A stretch of DNA of 28,110 nt, from positions 49,407 to 77,516 of the forward strand of contig PBAR01000024.1 of NCBI GenBank assembly GCA_002718285.1, given 5' to 3'. Origin of the DNA: Fidelibacterota bacterium (GTDB lineage: Bacteria > Marinisomatota > Marinisomatia > Marinisomatales > UBA1611). Below, piece after piece: positions 1 through 8,906 of the stretch (position 1 is its first letter; each line of letters begins with the position of its first letter). The translations under genes were made by a program, and so were the position numbers. The notes under the pieces are model-generated. The model searched no databases. It was not told where the DNA came from and saw nothing but the letters and a program-made list of their open reading frames with translations.

Positions 1-1911
1 AATGGATAACCCAGCGGGTCCGACAATGCGTTCCCATCCAAAAGTAATTCCAGCTTCAATAGAAATTTTCATACAACCTCTATCTGGAATAACATGACTT
101 CTATATTCAATAGATTGTTCAAAAAATAATTCCCAGCATGGTAAACTTACAATACGAATACTTTTATCAGTCATTCTTTTTGAAGTTTCAACTGCAAGTG
201 ATAGTTCAGAACCTGTAGCAATTAATACCAAATCTGGTTTATTCTTACAATCCTTATATATATAACCACCTTTATCAATACCCGATTTGAGTTTATCAAA
301 AGATTTTTCCGAAACTGGTACGCCCTGTCTAGTTAAAAGTAAAGCTGACGGAGACTTTTTTAATTGAAGTGCCTTTGCAAAACAAAAAGCGGTTTCTTTA
401 GCATCACCAGGTCGAAATACATAGAATTCGGGGATGGCTCGAAGCGCCATTGCGTGCTCTACCGGTTGATGAGTAGGACCGTCTTCTCCAACAAAAAATG
501 AATCATGAGTGAATTCATGGATGACTCTTATGCTCTGGATTGCTGCCAAACGTAAAGCTGGTCTCTCATAATCTGAAAAGACAAGAAAGGTCCCGCCAAA
601 TGGAATAACACCGCCATGGAGTGCCATACCATTCATCATTGCTGCCATCGGAAATTCTCTTACACCAAAGGCAATATTTCTACCTAACTTATTATCTTTT
701 TGAAAATCAGAATAATTTTCAGCAAAATTACCAGTATAGTTTGATGGTTCAAGATCAGCTGATCCACCAATTATATTAGGTAACTGTAATGCAAAACAAT
801 CTAAGGTCATACCAAATGCTTTTCTGGTTGCCAATGAAATTCCAGATTCGAATTTAGGGTAATTAAATTTTGGCAAATTATCTTCAACAGCAATTGACCA
901 AAATTCATTTATATCTTGATTCTCAAGACAATTATCTAAATGTCTCTTCCAACGGGATACATTTTTATGCAAATCATTAAATCGTAATTGAAAATTATCT
1001 TTTACCTCTTTTGGTAATTCAAATGGTTCTAAGGATAATCCTAATTTTTCTTTTGTAGCATTAATTTCATTTAGAGGCAGTGGTGCACCGTGGGTATTAT
1101 GATTCCCTTCCATCCCAAAACTACCCTTTGCTATAATGGTTTTACCAATAATTATACTAGGTTTTCTAACAGAATGTGCTTTTTGAATAGCAGAATGAAT
1201 TGATTTGTGGTCATGCCCATCAATTTCCTGTACATGCCAATTAAAACCACTAAAAACAGTTGCATAATTTGTAGAATCAGCACGATTTACCTTCCCAGAA
1301 ATCTGAATCATATTTGAATCATAATAAACAATTAATTTTGATAATCCTAGATGTCCAGCAAGTGCTGCAGATCCTAAAGTGACTGGTTCCTGCATATCAC
1401 CATCACTTGCCAAAATATATGTAAAATGTTCGACCAGCCCTTTTGTATCAATCGACATATCTTTAAATTTATTCCTTAAAAATGATTCGGCGACAGCCAT
1501 ACCAACACCCATTGAAAATCCTTGACCAAGAGGTCCTGTTGTACATTCTACACCAGGAATATCCACTTCTGGATGACCAGGAGTTTTACTGTTCAATTGA
1601 CGAAAATGTTTCAAATCATCTAGAGTTAACCATTCAATTAAATGTAGCAATACATAAACTAATGCTGATTCATGACCTGCAGATAAAATAAATCGGTCCC
1701 TGTTAAACCAGTTTTCATTTTTGGGATCAAATTTCAGATAATATTTGAATAAGATATAAGCAAAATCAGCCGAAGACATCGGTCCTCCTGTATGGCCAGA
1801 ATTTGCATTTCTTACTGTATCCATTATTAAACCTTTTATCACAGATACCGAATACCAATCTTGATATTCTTTATCCCAGGTAGAAAATTTTTCTAATTTT
1901 TTATAATTCAT
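1..1911 (-). CDS. tkt: Transketolase, C-terminus cut by window edge
   Basis: Transketolase moves two-carbon ketol units between sugar phosphates in the non-oxidative pentose phosphate pathway, using thiamine diphosphate (TPP) and Mg2+. I read the frame open from an ATG at 1911 to the left edge, 637 codons; the family is about 650-670 residues, so only the last 20-30 are missing. Visible motifs: GHTGGPMSSADF at 39-50 (the subfamily variant of GHPGLPMG), GPLGQG at 126-131, the TPP/metal loop SDGDMQEP at 169-176, then GGSADLEPSN and FGVREFPMAAMMNGMALHGG in the pyrimidine domain, and EAGITFGWERIVG close to the cut. His40, His80 and His113 fit conserved active-site positions. The start lies 9 bases after the rpe stop on the same strand, so the two are very likely co-transcribed, which suits their shared pathway. 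Identity is very secure. Confidence 0.96.
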   Translation of the reverse strand, partial: MNYKKLEKFSTWDKEYQDWYSVSVIKGLIMDTVRNANSGHTGGPMSSADFAYILFKYYLKFDPKNENWFNRDRFILSAGHESALVYVLLHLIEWLTLDDLKHFRQLNSKTPGHPEVDIPGVECTTGPLGQGFSMGVGMAVAESFLRNKFKDMSIDTKGLVEHFTYILASDGDMQEPVTLGSAALAGHLGLSKLIVYYDSNMIQISGKVNRADSTNYATVFSGFNWHVQEIDGHDHKSIHSAIQKAHSVRKPSIIIGKTIIAKGSFGMEGNHNTHGAPLPLNEINATKEKLGLSLEPFELPKEVKDNFQLRFNDLHKNVSRWKRHLDNCLENQDINEFWSIAVEDNLPKFNYPKFESGISLATRKAFGMTLDCFALQLPNIIGGSADLEPSNYTGNFAENYSDFQKDNKLGRNIAFGVREFPMAAMMNGMALHGGVIPFGGTFLVFSDYERPALRLAAIQSIRVIHEFTHDSFFVGEDGPTHQPVEHAMALRAIPEFYVFRPGDAKETAFCFAKALQLKKSPSALLLTRQGVPVSEKSFDKLKSGIDKGGYIYKDCKNKPDLVLIATGSELSLAVETSKRMTDKSIRIVSLPCWELFFEQSIEYRSHVIPDRGCMKISIEAGITFGWERIVGPAGLSI

Positions 1912-1920
1912 TTTATTCAA

Positions 1921-2586
1921 TTAGTTAACTGCTAAATAAAAATCCTTGATCTTCTCGATAGGATCATCTGCTCTAAATATTTCAGATCCTGCTACTATTA
2001 TATCTGCCCCAGCTTCAAGAACTGAATTAAAATTATGTAGTTTAATACCTCCATCTACCTCAATCAAAACTCTATCCAGAAAATTTTCTTTTAAATACTG
2101 GTTAATGTGAGATATTCTTTCATTTGAACCTGGTAAATAGCTCTGCCCACCAAAACCAGGCTCTACAGTCATAACAAGAATTACATCTACCTTATCTAAT
2201 ATTGGATAAATATCTGAAAGAGGAGTTTTCGGTTTAATAGAAATTCCTGCTTTACAACCACAGGATTTAATAAATGCAATAATTCCTTCGGGATCATCAG
2301 TAGCTTCTATATGAAAGGTTATATTATCTGCCCCTGCCTTAGCAAATGGTTCTACCAGTTTTTCAGGATTAACAACCATCATATGCACATCTATAAATTT
2401 TTTTGTTTTGGGTCTTATGGATTTAACAACTGTAGGTCCAATAGTTAAATTTGGAACAAACTGATTATCCATTACATCTATATGAATCCAATCTGCCCCA
2501 CCTTTATCACATTGTTCCAAAGCTGTTTTTAAATCTGAAAAATCAGCGGATAGGATGGAAGGTGCTAATTTGAATTTCTGCATCAT
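1921..2586 (-). CDS. rpe: Ribulose-phosphate 3-epimerase
   Basis: Interconverts ribulose 5-phosphate and xylulose 5-phosphate in the cytoplasm, supplying the xylulose 5-phosphate that the adjacent transketolase uses. The 221-residue product is full length for this TIM-barrel family. Landmarks in order: APSILSADF (8-16), HIDVMDNQFVPNLTIGP (35-51), DVHMMV (66-71), VMTVEPGFGGQ (138-148), EVDGGI (176-181) and the phosphate-binding VAGSEIF (198-204). The metal ligands His35, Asp37, His68 and Asp178 are all present; the two Asp residues are the acid/base pair. Two ATG codons stand side by side (2586 and 2583); either could be the start, and no clear Shine-Dalgarno precedes them. A 19-bp palindrome lies in the 51-base gap upstream. 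Confidence 0.97.
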   Translation of the reverse strand: MMQKFKLAPSILSADFSDLKTALEQCDKGGADWIHIDVMDNQFVPNLTIGPTVVKSIRPKTKKFIDVHMMVVNPEKLVEPFAKAGADNITFHIEATDDPEGIIAFIKSCGCKAGISIKPKTPLSDIYPILDKVDVILVMTVEPGFGGQSYLPGSNERISHINQYLKENFLDRVLIEVDGGIKLHNFNSVLEAGADIIVAGSEIFRADDPIEKIKDFYLAVN

Positions 2587-2608
2587 TTTTGAAGTCTGAA
2601 CTTATAAA

Positions 2609-2627
2609 TTTATGATATTATCATAAA
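2609..2627. repeat. Perfect 19-bp palindrome between the radical SAM gene and rpe
   Basis: TTTATGATA-T-TATCATAAA, two 9-bp arms around one base, lies between the radical SAM stop (2638) and the rpe start (2586). It resembles a 7-1-7 Fur/PerR-type operator in form but does not match the box found elsewhere in this window. It could be an operator for rpe-tkt or a weak AU hairpin. Confidence 0.4.
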
Positions 2628-2637
2628 ATAAAATGAC

Positions 2638-3912
2638 TTACTTCATTTTATCAAACACACTCCTGAACAAGGATTTTTCAAACTCTTCATTAGATTGGTA
2701 GCATCTACCCATAACTGATTGCCATAATTTTTGCTCTTCCATACAAAAATAAAAAAACACGTCATTATGCCATAAGCTAAATGCATTATAAACTTGACTA
2801 AATATCTTTTTCTTAGTTTCAAAAGGATACGATACTTTTCCAGAAGCATCAGACATAGGCATCTGCAATACTTTGCTGGGGATACCAAGCTTTCGTAAAT
2901 TATTAATTGCTGGCTTAATAAATGTAAGAGTACCCATAGAAATCATACCGATTTCTTCAATGGAAAAATTATCCATAACCTGTTTTACTAGCATTTGATA
3001 ACCATCTTCCCATCCATCATAGTATACAATAGGATGAAAATGGAACCCTACGATTGTTCCTTTATCGGCAATTTTTCTTGCTGCTTCTAATCGCTGATTC
3101 AAAGAAGCAGTAAAATGCTCTTCATGGTCGATAACAACTTGTGGATTTAAGGACCAAGTGACAAAAATATTTGATGGAAGTTTCTGCGAAAGCAGATAAT
3201 CTATTTTTTTTGATTTTGTTTTAAACTCCAGAATAATATTAGAATTTCTCCTGGCAAATTTTAATTGTGCGTCCAGTACACCTCCACTATTACCCAAAGC
3301 CAGCGAATCTGAAGACTGACCAGAACCAATGTGGTAATTTTTTTGAGGATCTAACTCTATTTTTCTGAGTTTTTCCTCCAAATTAGAGTCAACTGCAATT
3401 TTACCATTTTGATAAAATGTCTGTATACTACAGTAACTGCATCCAAGACTGCAACCCTGAATGGCATCTATAGTAATTAAATTACAACAAACTGTTTTCT
3501 CTGAAGCTACTGGGCACTTACCAAGTACTTCATTTTTTTGTTTATTATATTCAACTTTACGATCAACACTTTTGACTTTGGCAGGTTTTTTATCATAATC
3601 AGTTGGATTTATTTTTAGATTATTCCAGTAATCCTGTAATTCTTTTAAAATATATTTTTTTGAATTTTTCTTTCCTAAAGTATATTTAGATTCCAGTCTA
3701 TCTAATATATTAATAATGGAATTATGACCCCACATTTTTAAATCTATTGCTATCTCAGAGACTTGTCTTAATTCCTGATAGGTAAGAATATTCTTGGCAC
3801 CAAAATGGGCAATATAATTTTGGATATTTTCATCCAAGCTTTTAAATAATTTTTCATCACTAAACGCTAAAAGCTTTAATGCATAGTCTTTTTTTCTATC
3901 AAATAAATTCAT
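2638..3912 (-). CDS. Radical SAM protein, spore-photoproduct-lyase-like family
   Basis: A 424-residue radical SAM enzyme with the cluster motif CSLGCSYC at 154-161 (CX3CX2C: Cys154, Cys158, Cys161), the spacing typical of this superfamily. The layout resembles SplB relatives: an N-terminal helical region (1-125), the SAM barrel, a segment with VGFHFHPIVYYDGWEDGY comparable to the GWExGY segment of SPL, and a C-terminal FYFCMEEQKLWQSVMG stretch common in SPL-family proteins from non-sporulating bacteria. In Bacillus subtilis SPL the H-atom donor is Cys141, in an AACTSD context; by eye the matching spot here is GSGQSSD (196-202), with Gln199 in place of Cys. No other Cys occurs until the C-terminal region. 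It is therefore probably not a true photoproduct lyase, and its substrate is unknown. It sits 51 bases upstream of rpe and 39 bases after the dipeptidase. Confidence 0.85.
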   Translation of the reverse strand: MNLFDRKKDYALKLLAFSDEKLFKSLDENIQNYIAHFGAKNILTYQELRQVSEIAIDLKMWGHNSIINILDRLESKYTLGKKNSKKYILKELQDYWNNLKINPTDYDKKPAKVKSVDRKVEYNKQKNEVLGKCPVASEKTVCCNLITIDAIQGCSLGCSYCSIQTFYQNGKIAVDSNLEEKLRKIELDPQKNYHIGSGQSSDSLALGNSGGVLDAQLKFARRNSNIILEFKTKSKKIDYLLSQKLPSNIFVTWSLNPQVVIDHEEHFTASLNQRLEAARKIADKGTIVGFHFHPIVYYDGWEDGYQMLVKQVMDNFSIEEIGMISMGTLTFIKPAINNLRKLGIPSKVLQMPMSDASGKVSYPFETKKKIFSQVYNAFSLWHNDVFFYFCMEEQKLWQSVMGRCYQSNEEFEKSLFRSVFDKMK

Positions 3913-3951
3913 CCTTCTATTCTTTTTATTTTTCCTTTAAAATTAATTATA

Positions 3952-5139
3952 TTAATAATTGGCTACTTCCTTAAATACACGTTTAAAATTCCCGCCTAGT
4001 ATTTTTCTAATTTCTATTTGATTATAACCTCTTTCAAGAAGATTTTTTGTTAAATTGGGAAGTTTTGAAATGTCTTCTATTCCTTTAGGAAGAATTTCAA
4101 CACCATCCCAATCTGCACCAATCCCCACATGGTCTATACCAATCAATTCTACAATGTAATCAATATGATTAATTACATTGTTTAAATCTGGTACTATATC
4201 CATCAAATATGGTTCTAACAAAGTATTTTCTGCATACCATAATTCATCACTATCAGGCTCATATATTCCTGAGAGAGAATCCAGCTTAGGTTGAAATTTT
4301 TGGCGAATTTTTTCCCCTTTTCTAGAATAGTTTGAATCAATATACGCCGGATAAAAATTAACAAAAACTACTCCGTTATTTTTTTTCAATGCTAATAATT
4401 GTTCATCTTTTAAATTTCGAAAATGAGGGCATATTGTATATACTGATGAATGTGAAGCAATAATAGGTTTTGTAGTGATATCCAATACATCCCAAAAGGT
4501 CTGTTCCCCAGCATGGCTAATATCAATCATTACACCTAATTTATTACACCTTCGAATAACTTCCTGCCCAAAATTTGTTAAACCCTTAAACATAAGACTT
4601 TCACCTTTTTCTATCTCATCTTTAGCAGAAGTTGCCCATTCTGTGGAATTATTCCATGTCAGTCCAAGATAACGCATACCTCTATAGTATAATGTATCCA
4701 GTTTTGATAAATCATTTTCAATTACATGGCCTCCTTCAACACCGATCATACAGGATAATATGTTATGTTGGTCATTATAAATAATGTCTTGATAATCAAG
4801 TGGGATCGCCCATTGCTCTGGTACACGGGAACATAGATATTCAAGCTGGGTAATCATGGCATTTGCATAATTATAATATCCTTCCTGATTGTTTTTACTA
4901 GGTGATACCCAGATTGAAAATACCTGAAGGTCAACTCCTCCATTTTTGAATTTATAAAGGTCTGAATGACTTTCTGGAAGATTAGTAAGAATGTCACGTC
5001 CCATCATAGATCGTAATAAAATATCATTATGAGTATCAGCGACAAAAGCCTGCTCATGAATATAATTAGCATTTTTGTAATATGTTTTATGAATTAAAAC
5101 GGAAAAAAAAATGATAAGTAACGCAATATACTTTATCAT
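3952..5139 (-). CDS. Membrane dipeptidase (peptidase M19, renal dipeptidase family)
   Basis: Zinc dipeptidase of the M19 family, expected to hydrolyse dipeptides, possibly including D-amino-acid or peptidoglycan-derived ones. It has 395 residues. An N-terminal hydrophobic segment (about 4-17) acts as signal peptide or anchor, so the catalytic part should face the periplasm. Ligands can be matched to human renal dipeptidase: HND (His37, Asp39), bridging Glu135 in GVEGGHV, His209 in DISHAG, His230 in ASHSSVY, Arg241 after CPHF for substrate, and Asp343 in GIGADWDG. All are intact, so an active enzyme is expected. The ATG at 5139 follows the stop of the upstream lipoprotein gene by 3 bases, which indicates coupled expression. 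Confidence 0.94.
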   Translation of the reverse strand: MIKYIALLIIFFSVLIHKTYYKNANYIHEQAFVADTHNDILLRSMMGRDILTNLPESHSDLYKFKNGGVDLQVFSIWVSPSKNNQEGYYNYANAMITQLEYLCSRVPEQWAIPLDYQDIIYNDQHNILSCMIGVEGGHVIENDLSKLDTLYYRGMRYLGLTWNNSTEWATSAKDEIEKGESLMFKGLTNFGQEVIRRCNKLGVMIDISHAGEQTFWDVLDITTKPIIASHSSVYTICPHFRNLKDEQLLALKKNNGVVFVNFYPAYIDSNYSRKGEKIRQKFQPKLDSLSGIYEPDSDELWYAENTLLEPYLMDIVPDLNNVINHIDYIVELIGIDHVGIGADWDGVEILPKGIEDISKLPNLTKNLLERGYNQIEIRKILGGNFKRVFKEVANY

Positions 5140-5142
5140 AAT

Positions 5143-5562
5143 CTAGTCCCATTCAAATCCAGAGACACTATCTGACTTTGTACTGATTTCAATAATATTA
5201 TAATCTTGCATTTCAGAAATAAAATAATATAAAAATTTTGTACGGTACTCATAATCAAGCCACACAGAGTCAGGCAAACCAATTGTTTCAAGAACATCTT
5301 GCTCTGCTGGATCTTCTCTGAGGAATTCCCATATATCATAACCACTTAAATATCCTCTTGAATATACTGTTTCTTTTACAAGATCCGGTCTAGATTTTTT
5401 AGTGGGAGGCATTACAATAGGGATTAGCGATGATTGATATTGGCTAGATTTTTTAATTGTTTTATTTTTTACATCTTGCTCTATAACAGGACTCATTTTG
5501 GGAGCAGGAGGAGTCGCACACGTAAAAAAGCATAAACTATAAATAATGATTCTAATGAACAT
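5143..5562 (-). CDS. Small putative lipoprotein, BamE/SmpA-like C-terminus
   Basis: A 139-residue protein from the ATG at 5562. The frame stays open upstream to a TTG at 5598, but the ATG gives a cleaner signal peptide: basic residue at 4, hydrophobic stretch 5-14, then Cys15 before ATPPAPK, a Pro-rich linker typical of exported lipoproteins. Neither start has well-spaced Shine-Dalgarno sequence. The lipobox (FFTC) is not canonical, so lipidation is uncertain. The C-terminal part, roughly 75-115, reads DPAEQDVLETIGLPDSVWLDYEYRTKFLYYF, resembling the BamE/SmpA-type pattern of a helix, a GLPD turn and strands; this is a weak match by eye. It is the first gene of a minus-strand run into the M19 dipeptidase. 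No function is assigned. Confidence 0.7.
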   Translation of the reverse strand: MFIRIIIYSLCFFTCATPPAPKMSPVIEQDVKNKTIKKSSQYQSSLIPIVMPPTKKSRPDLVKETVYSRGYLSGYDIWEFLREDPAEQDVLETIGLPDSVWLDYEYRTKFLYYFISEMQDYNIIEISTKSDSVSGFEWD

Positions 5563-5858
5563 CCCTTTAAAATACTTGAAAAAAAAACGTGTAAACAACC
5601 TTGAATTTCATAAATAAGATCTAAAATCTGAAAATGTTTTAAATAATTCAAATCTTGGTAGAAATTTAAATTATCTTAATTTCCACCCTATCTATTTATT
5701 AGGATATATTTTAAGAAGAAAATAATTAATAAAAAGAGCATTTATAATAATCACTGGGTAGAAAATTTTGAATTATTTCATATTTCACATAGTAAAAAAG
5801 ATAACTTTAATTCTGTAATTTCCTTTATTGAGAAAATCTAATTAAGAGGTCATAGTTT
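5563..5858. other. Divergent intergenic region, nothing recognised
   Basis: About 296 very AT-rich bases between the divergent small lipoprotein and amidohydrolase genes. It must carry promoters in both directions. I found no convincing -35/-10 pair, no strong hairpin and no coding relic. The Shine-Dalgarno AAGAGGT at 5844-5850 belongs to the plus-strand gene. Confidence 0.5.
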
Positions 5859-8800
5859 TTGAAATACAACTTATTCATACTTTTATTTTTAATGCAGGTT
5901 CTCCTAGCCCAGATTAATCCAGTTAATGGCATCCATATCAATAAACCACGGGTATGGGCTCTTACCCATGGTATGATCCATACGGAACCTGGAGACTTTA
6001 TAAAGGATGGTACAATTATTATCCGTGAAGGGAAAATAGACAAGGTGGGACGTTATATAAAAGTTCCCTTAGATGCTTATGAAATTGACCTGGAAGGTGC
6101 TCATGTCTACGCAGGATTTATTGATAGCTGGCTCAAAGTAAAACAAGATGAAAAAATAATTAGTACTAACCAGCATTGGAATTCAAAAATTAGAGCCGAT
6201 TACAAAGCAATTGATGATTTTAAAATTAAAGAAAAGGACCTTCAGGCCCTTTATTCAGTAGGTATAACTGCAGCACATGTTGTCCCCGAAAAAGGAATCA
6301 TAAAAGGTCAATCTGATCTTGTAATTTTATCAAAAAACCCTATATCTATTTCTGAATCTGTGGCTCAAATTATTGAATTTAAAGCAAGCAGATGGAGTGA
6401 TCGGGAATATCCAAACTCACTGCTAGGAACTATTGCTCTTATTCGTCAAACAATTATCGATTGTGAATGGTATGAAAATGCAAGAATTATCGCAAATAAA
6501 TTTCCAGCTGAGAACGAACCGATAAAATATAATTCTTCCCTAGAAGCTTTAGAAAAATTTCGTTCTAATCGATTGCCAATGCTATTTATGACTAAAGATG
6601 AACATGAAGCTATCAGAGCATTAAATATCTCTGATGAATTCAACTTAAATCCCTGGATCCTGGGTAGTGGATTTGAATATCGTCGGCTTAATGAGATAGA
6701 AAAACACAAACCTTTCATCATTCTTCCTTTGGATTTCCCCGCCAAACCGCAGGTTTCTGACCCCTTTATAGCATTGCAATATGATACTGAGCAATTAAAA
6801 CACTGGGATCTTGCTCCTGATAACATTTCAAAAATACAGGATAAAGGGCTCTTTTTTAGTTTTTCAACAAACAGACTAAAAAATAAATCCCATTTCAGAA
6901 TCAATCTGCAAAGAATTATAGAAAGAGGATTTTCAGAAGATGTGGCTTTAGCTGCACTTACTACCTATCCCGCGGAAGCTATGGGTGTAGAAAAAACTCT
7001 GGGCAAAATACAGTCTGGATATATGGCAAATCTAGTTATCGTAGATGGAAATTATTTTAATCCAAAATCAAGGGTTACTTCTGTTTGGATTGAGGGTAAT
7101 GAATATTTTGTTGCTACAAAACACTCCTATAGTTTAAAAGGGAAATGGAACCTTTCAATTGGCAAGAATAAATATGATTTAGAATTTACTACTCCATCAT
7201 TAGATAAAGACCCTTTGGCATATTCTTATCCACCTAAAAAAATTAATGCTAATCTTTTAGGGACAATACAAATAGATAACAAAAAATATTTACTACAAGA
7301 TTTAAAAATATTTGAAAAAAAATTATCATTCACTTCTAAAGGTACACCTTTTGGATTGGAAGGTAGTATTTCTTTTAATGCCATAATTACTAAAGATAAA
7401 TTTTCCGGTAATGCTAACGATGGAATCAATTTAACTATTCCTTTTACTGCACAAAGATTGAAAGCAACTTTATCAGCAAAGCCCACTAAAGAAACCAGAA
7501 GTGATCTTAAAGTTCATTATCCAGAAGGGGCTTATGGAATACTGGGAAAACGGACAGTCCCAAATGCGGTTCTTTTTAGTGATGCAACTTTATGGACTTG
7601 TGGTCCAAAAGGTATTCTAGAAGATTGGGATATTTTATTCGTCGATGGTAAGATTGATAAGGTAGCGCCTGATATTTCAGTACCCAGAGGAAGTGCAATG
7701 GTCATCAATGCCGAAGGAAAACATATAACTCCAGGGCTTATTGATTGCCACAGTCATTCAGCTGCTTCTTCTATTAATGAGGGAGCACAATCAGTGACAG
7801 CGGAAGTACGAATCCGTGATGTTTTAAATGCTGATGATATAAATATTTATAGACAACTTGGCGGTGGTCTAACCTGTGCCAATATTCTTCATGGATCAGC
7901 CAATACTATTGGAGGACAAAATGCCGTTATTAAACTGCGTTGGGGACTAGGACCAAATGAATTACTATTCAAAAAAGCACCACAAGGAATTAAATTTGCT
8001 CTTGGTGAAAATGTAAAGCAAGCTAACTGGAAAGGTACTGACCGATATCCTCAAACTCGCATGGGAGTAGAGCAGGTAATAAGAGATGCATTTAGAGCTG
8101 CTCAAGACTACGATCACAAATGGGATACCTATAGAAAGAATGCAAAAATACAGCGTGTAAAAATTCCGCCAAGAAGAGATCTTGAATTAGAAGCTCTTTC
8201 GGAGATATTAAATGGTGCTCGCCTAGTTCATTGCCATTCCTACCGTCAGGATGAAATATTGATGCTTACCCGAATTGCTGAGGAATTTGGTTTTACTATA
8301 GCCAGTTTTCAGCATGTATTAGAAGGATATAAAATAGCAGACCGCATTGCTGAGCATGGTGCAGGAGCATCTACGTTTTCTGATTGGTGGCAATATAAAT
8401 ATGAGGTTATTGATGCCATACCCTATAATGGTACTCTTATGACAAGAAATGGAGTAAATGTATCCTTCAACTCCGATGATGCAGAATTGGCTAGAAGATT
8501 AAATACTGAAGCTGCTAAAGCAATAAAATATGGCGGTCTTTCTGAAGAAGATGCTTTAAAACTAGTAACTATAAACCCTGCAAAACAGCTAAAGATAGAC
8601 CAATGGATAGGATCATTAGATGAAGGTAAAGATGCTGATATTGTAATATGGGATGGGCCACCTCTATCAATTTATTCCCAAGTTGAATCAACTTGGATTG
8701 ATGGAATTCGCTATTGGTCAAAAGATGAGAATAAAGATTTGGAAAAACGCGATGACCAAATCAGAAAAGATCTTATTCAAAAAATACTGTCATCTAATGT

Positions 8801-8906
8801 ATCGTCAGGAGGAAAAGAGATGAAACCAAATGGAGCAACACCCAATATTGATCGGCACAGATGCGATCAGTATGACCATATAAGATTTGGAATGCAAAGA
8901 CATTAA
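5859..8906 (+). CDS. Secreted two-domain amidohydrolase (degenerate N-half, intact C-half)
   Basis: A 1015-residue protein starting at TTG 5859, supported by AAGAGGT eight bases upstream. Residues 1-17 form a signal peptide (hydrophobic run ending LLAQ). Two amidohydrolase-superfamily copies follow, joined by a linker of about 140 residues (430-565). The N-copy has the family fold signals (GTIIIREGKIDKVG, TTYPAEAMGVEKTLGKIQSGYMANLVI) but AGFIDSWLKV stands where GxIDxHxH is expected, so it lacks the metal-binding pair. The C-copy has GLIDCHSH (His631, His633), LVHCHSYR (His791, His793), FQHV (His819) and the NSDDAE acid (Asp873/Asp874), as in imidazolonepropionase/dipeptidase-like enzymes, so it should be catalytic. 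Substrate is unknown. The stop shares one base with the next gene (TAATG), implying translational coupling and probably a complex. Confidence 0.9.
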   Translation: MKYNLFILLFLMQVLLAQINPVNGIHINKPRVWALTHGMIHTEPGDFIKDGTIIIREGKIDKVGRYIKVPLDAYEIDLEGAHVYAGFIDSWLKVKQDEKIISTNQHWNSKIRADYKAIDDFKIKEKDLQALYSVGITAAHVVPEKGIIKGQSDLVILSKNPISISESVAQIIEFKASRWSDREYPNSLLGTIALIRQTIIDCEWYENARIIANKFPAENEPIKYNSSLEALEKFRSNRLPMLFMTKDEHEAIRALNISDEFNLNPWILGSGFEYRRLNEIEKHKPFIILPLDFPAKPQVSDPFIALQYDTEQLKHWDLAPDNISKIQDKGLFFSFSTNRLKNKSHFRINLQRIIERGFSEDVALAALTTYPAEAMGVEKTLGKIQSGYMANLVIVDGNYFNPKSRVTSVWIEGNEYFVATKHSYSLKGKWNLSIGKNKYDLEFTTPSLDKDPLAYSYPPKKINANLLGTIQIDNKKYLLQDLKIFEKKLSFTSKGTPFGLEGSISFNAIITKDKFSGNANDGINLTIPFTAQRLKATLSAKPTKETRSDLKVHYPEGAYGILGKRTVPNAVLFSDATLWTCGPKGILEDWDILFVDGKIDKVAPDISVPRGSAMVINAEGKHITPGLIDCHSHSAASSINEGAQSVTAEVRIRDVLNADDINIYRQLGGGLTCANILHGSANTIGGQNAVIKLRWGLGPNELLFKKAPQGIKFALGENVKQANWKGTDRYPQTRMGVEQVIRDAFRAAQDYDHKWDTYRKNAKIQRVKIPPRRDLELEALSEILNGARLVHCHSYRQDEILMLTRIAEEFGFTIASFQHVLEGYKIADRIAEHGAGASTFSDWWQYKYEVIDAIPYNGTLMTRNGVNVSFNSDDAELARRLNTEAAKAIKYGGLSEEDALKLVTINPAKQLKIDQWIGSLDEGKDADIVIWDGPPLSIYSQVESTWIDGIRYWSKDENKDLEKRDDQIRKDLIQKILSSNVSSGGKEMKPNGATPNIDRHRCDQYDHIRFGMQRH

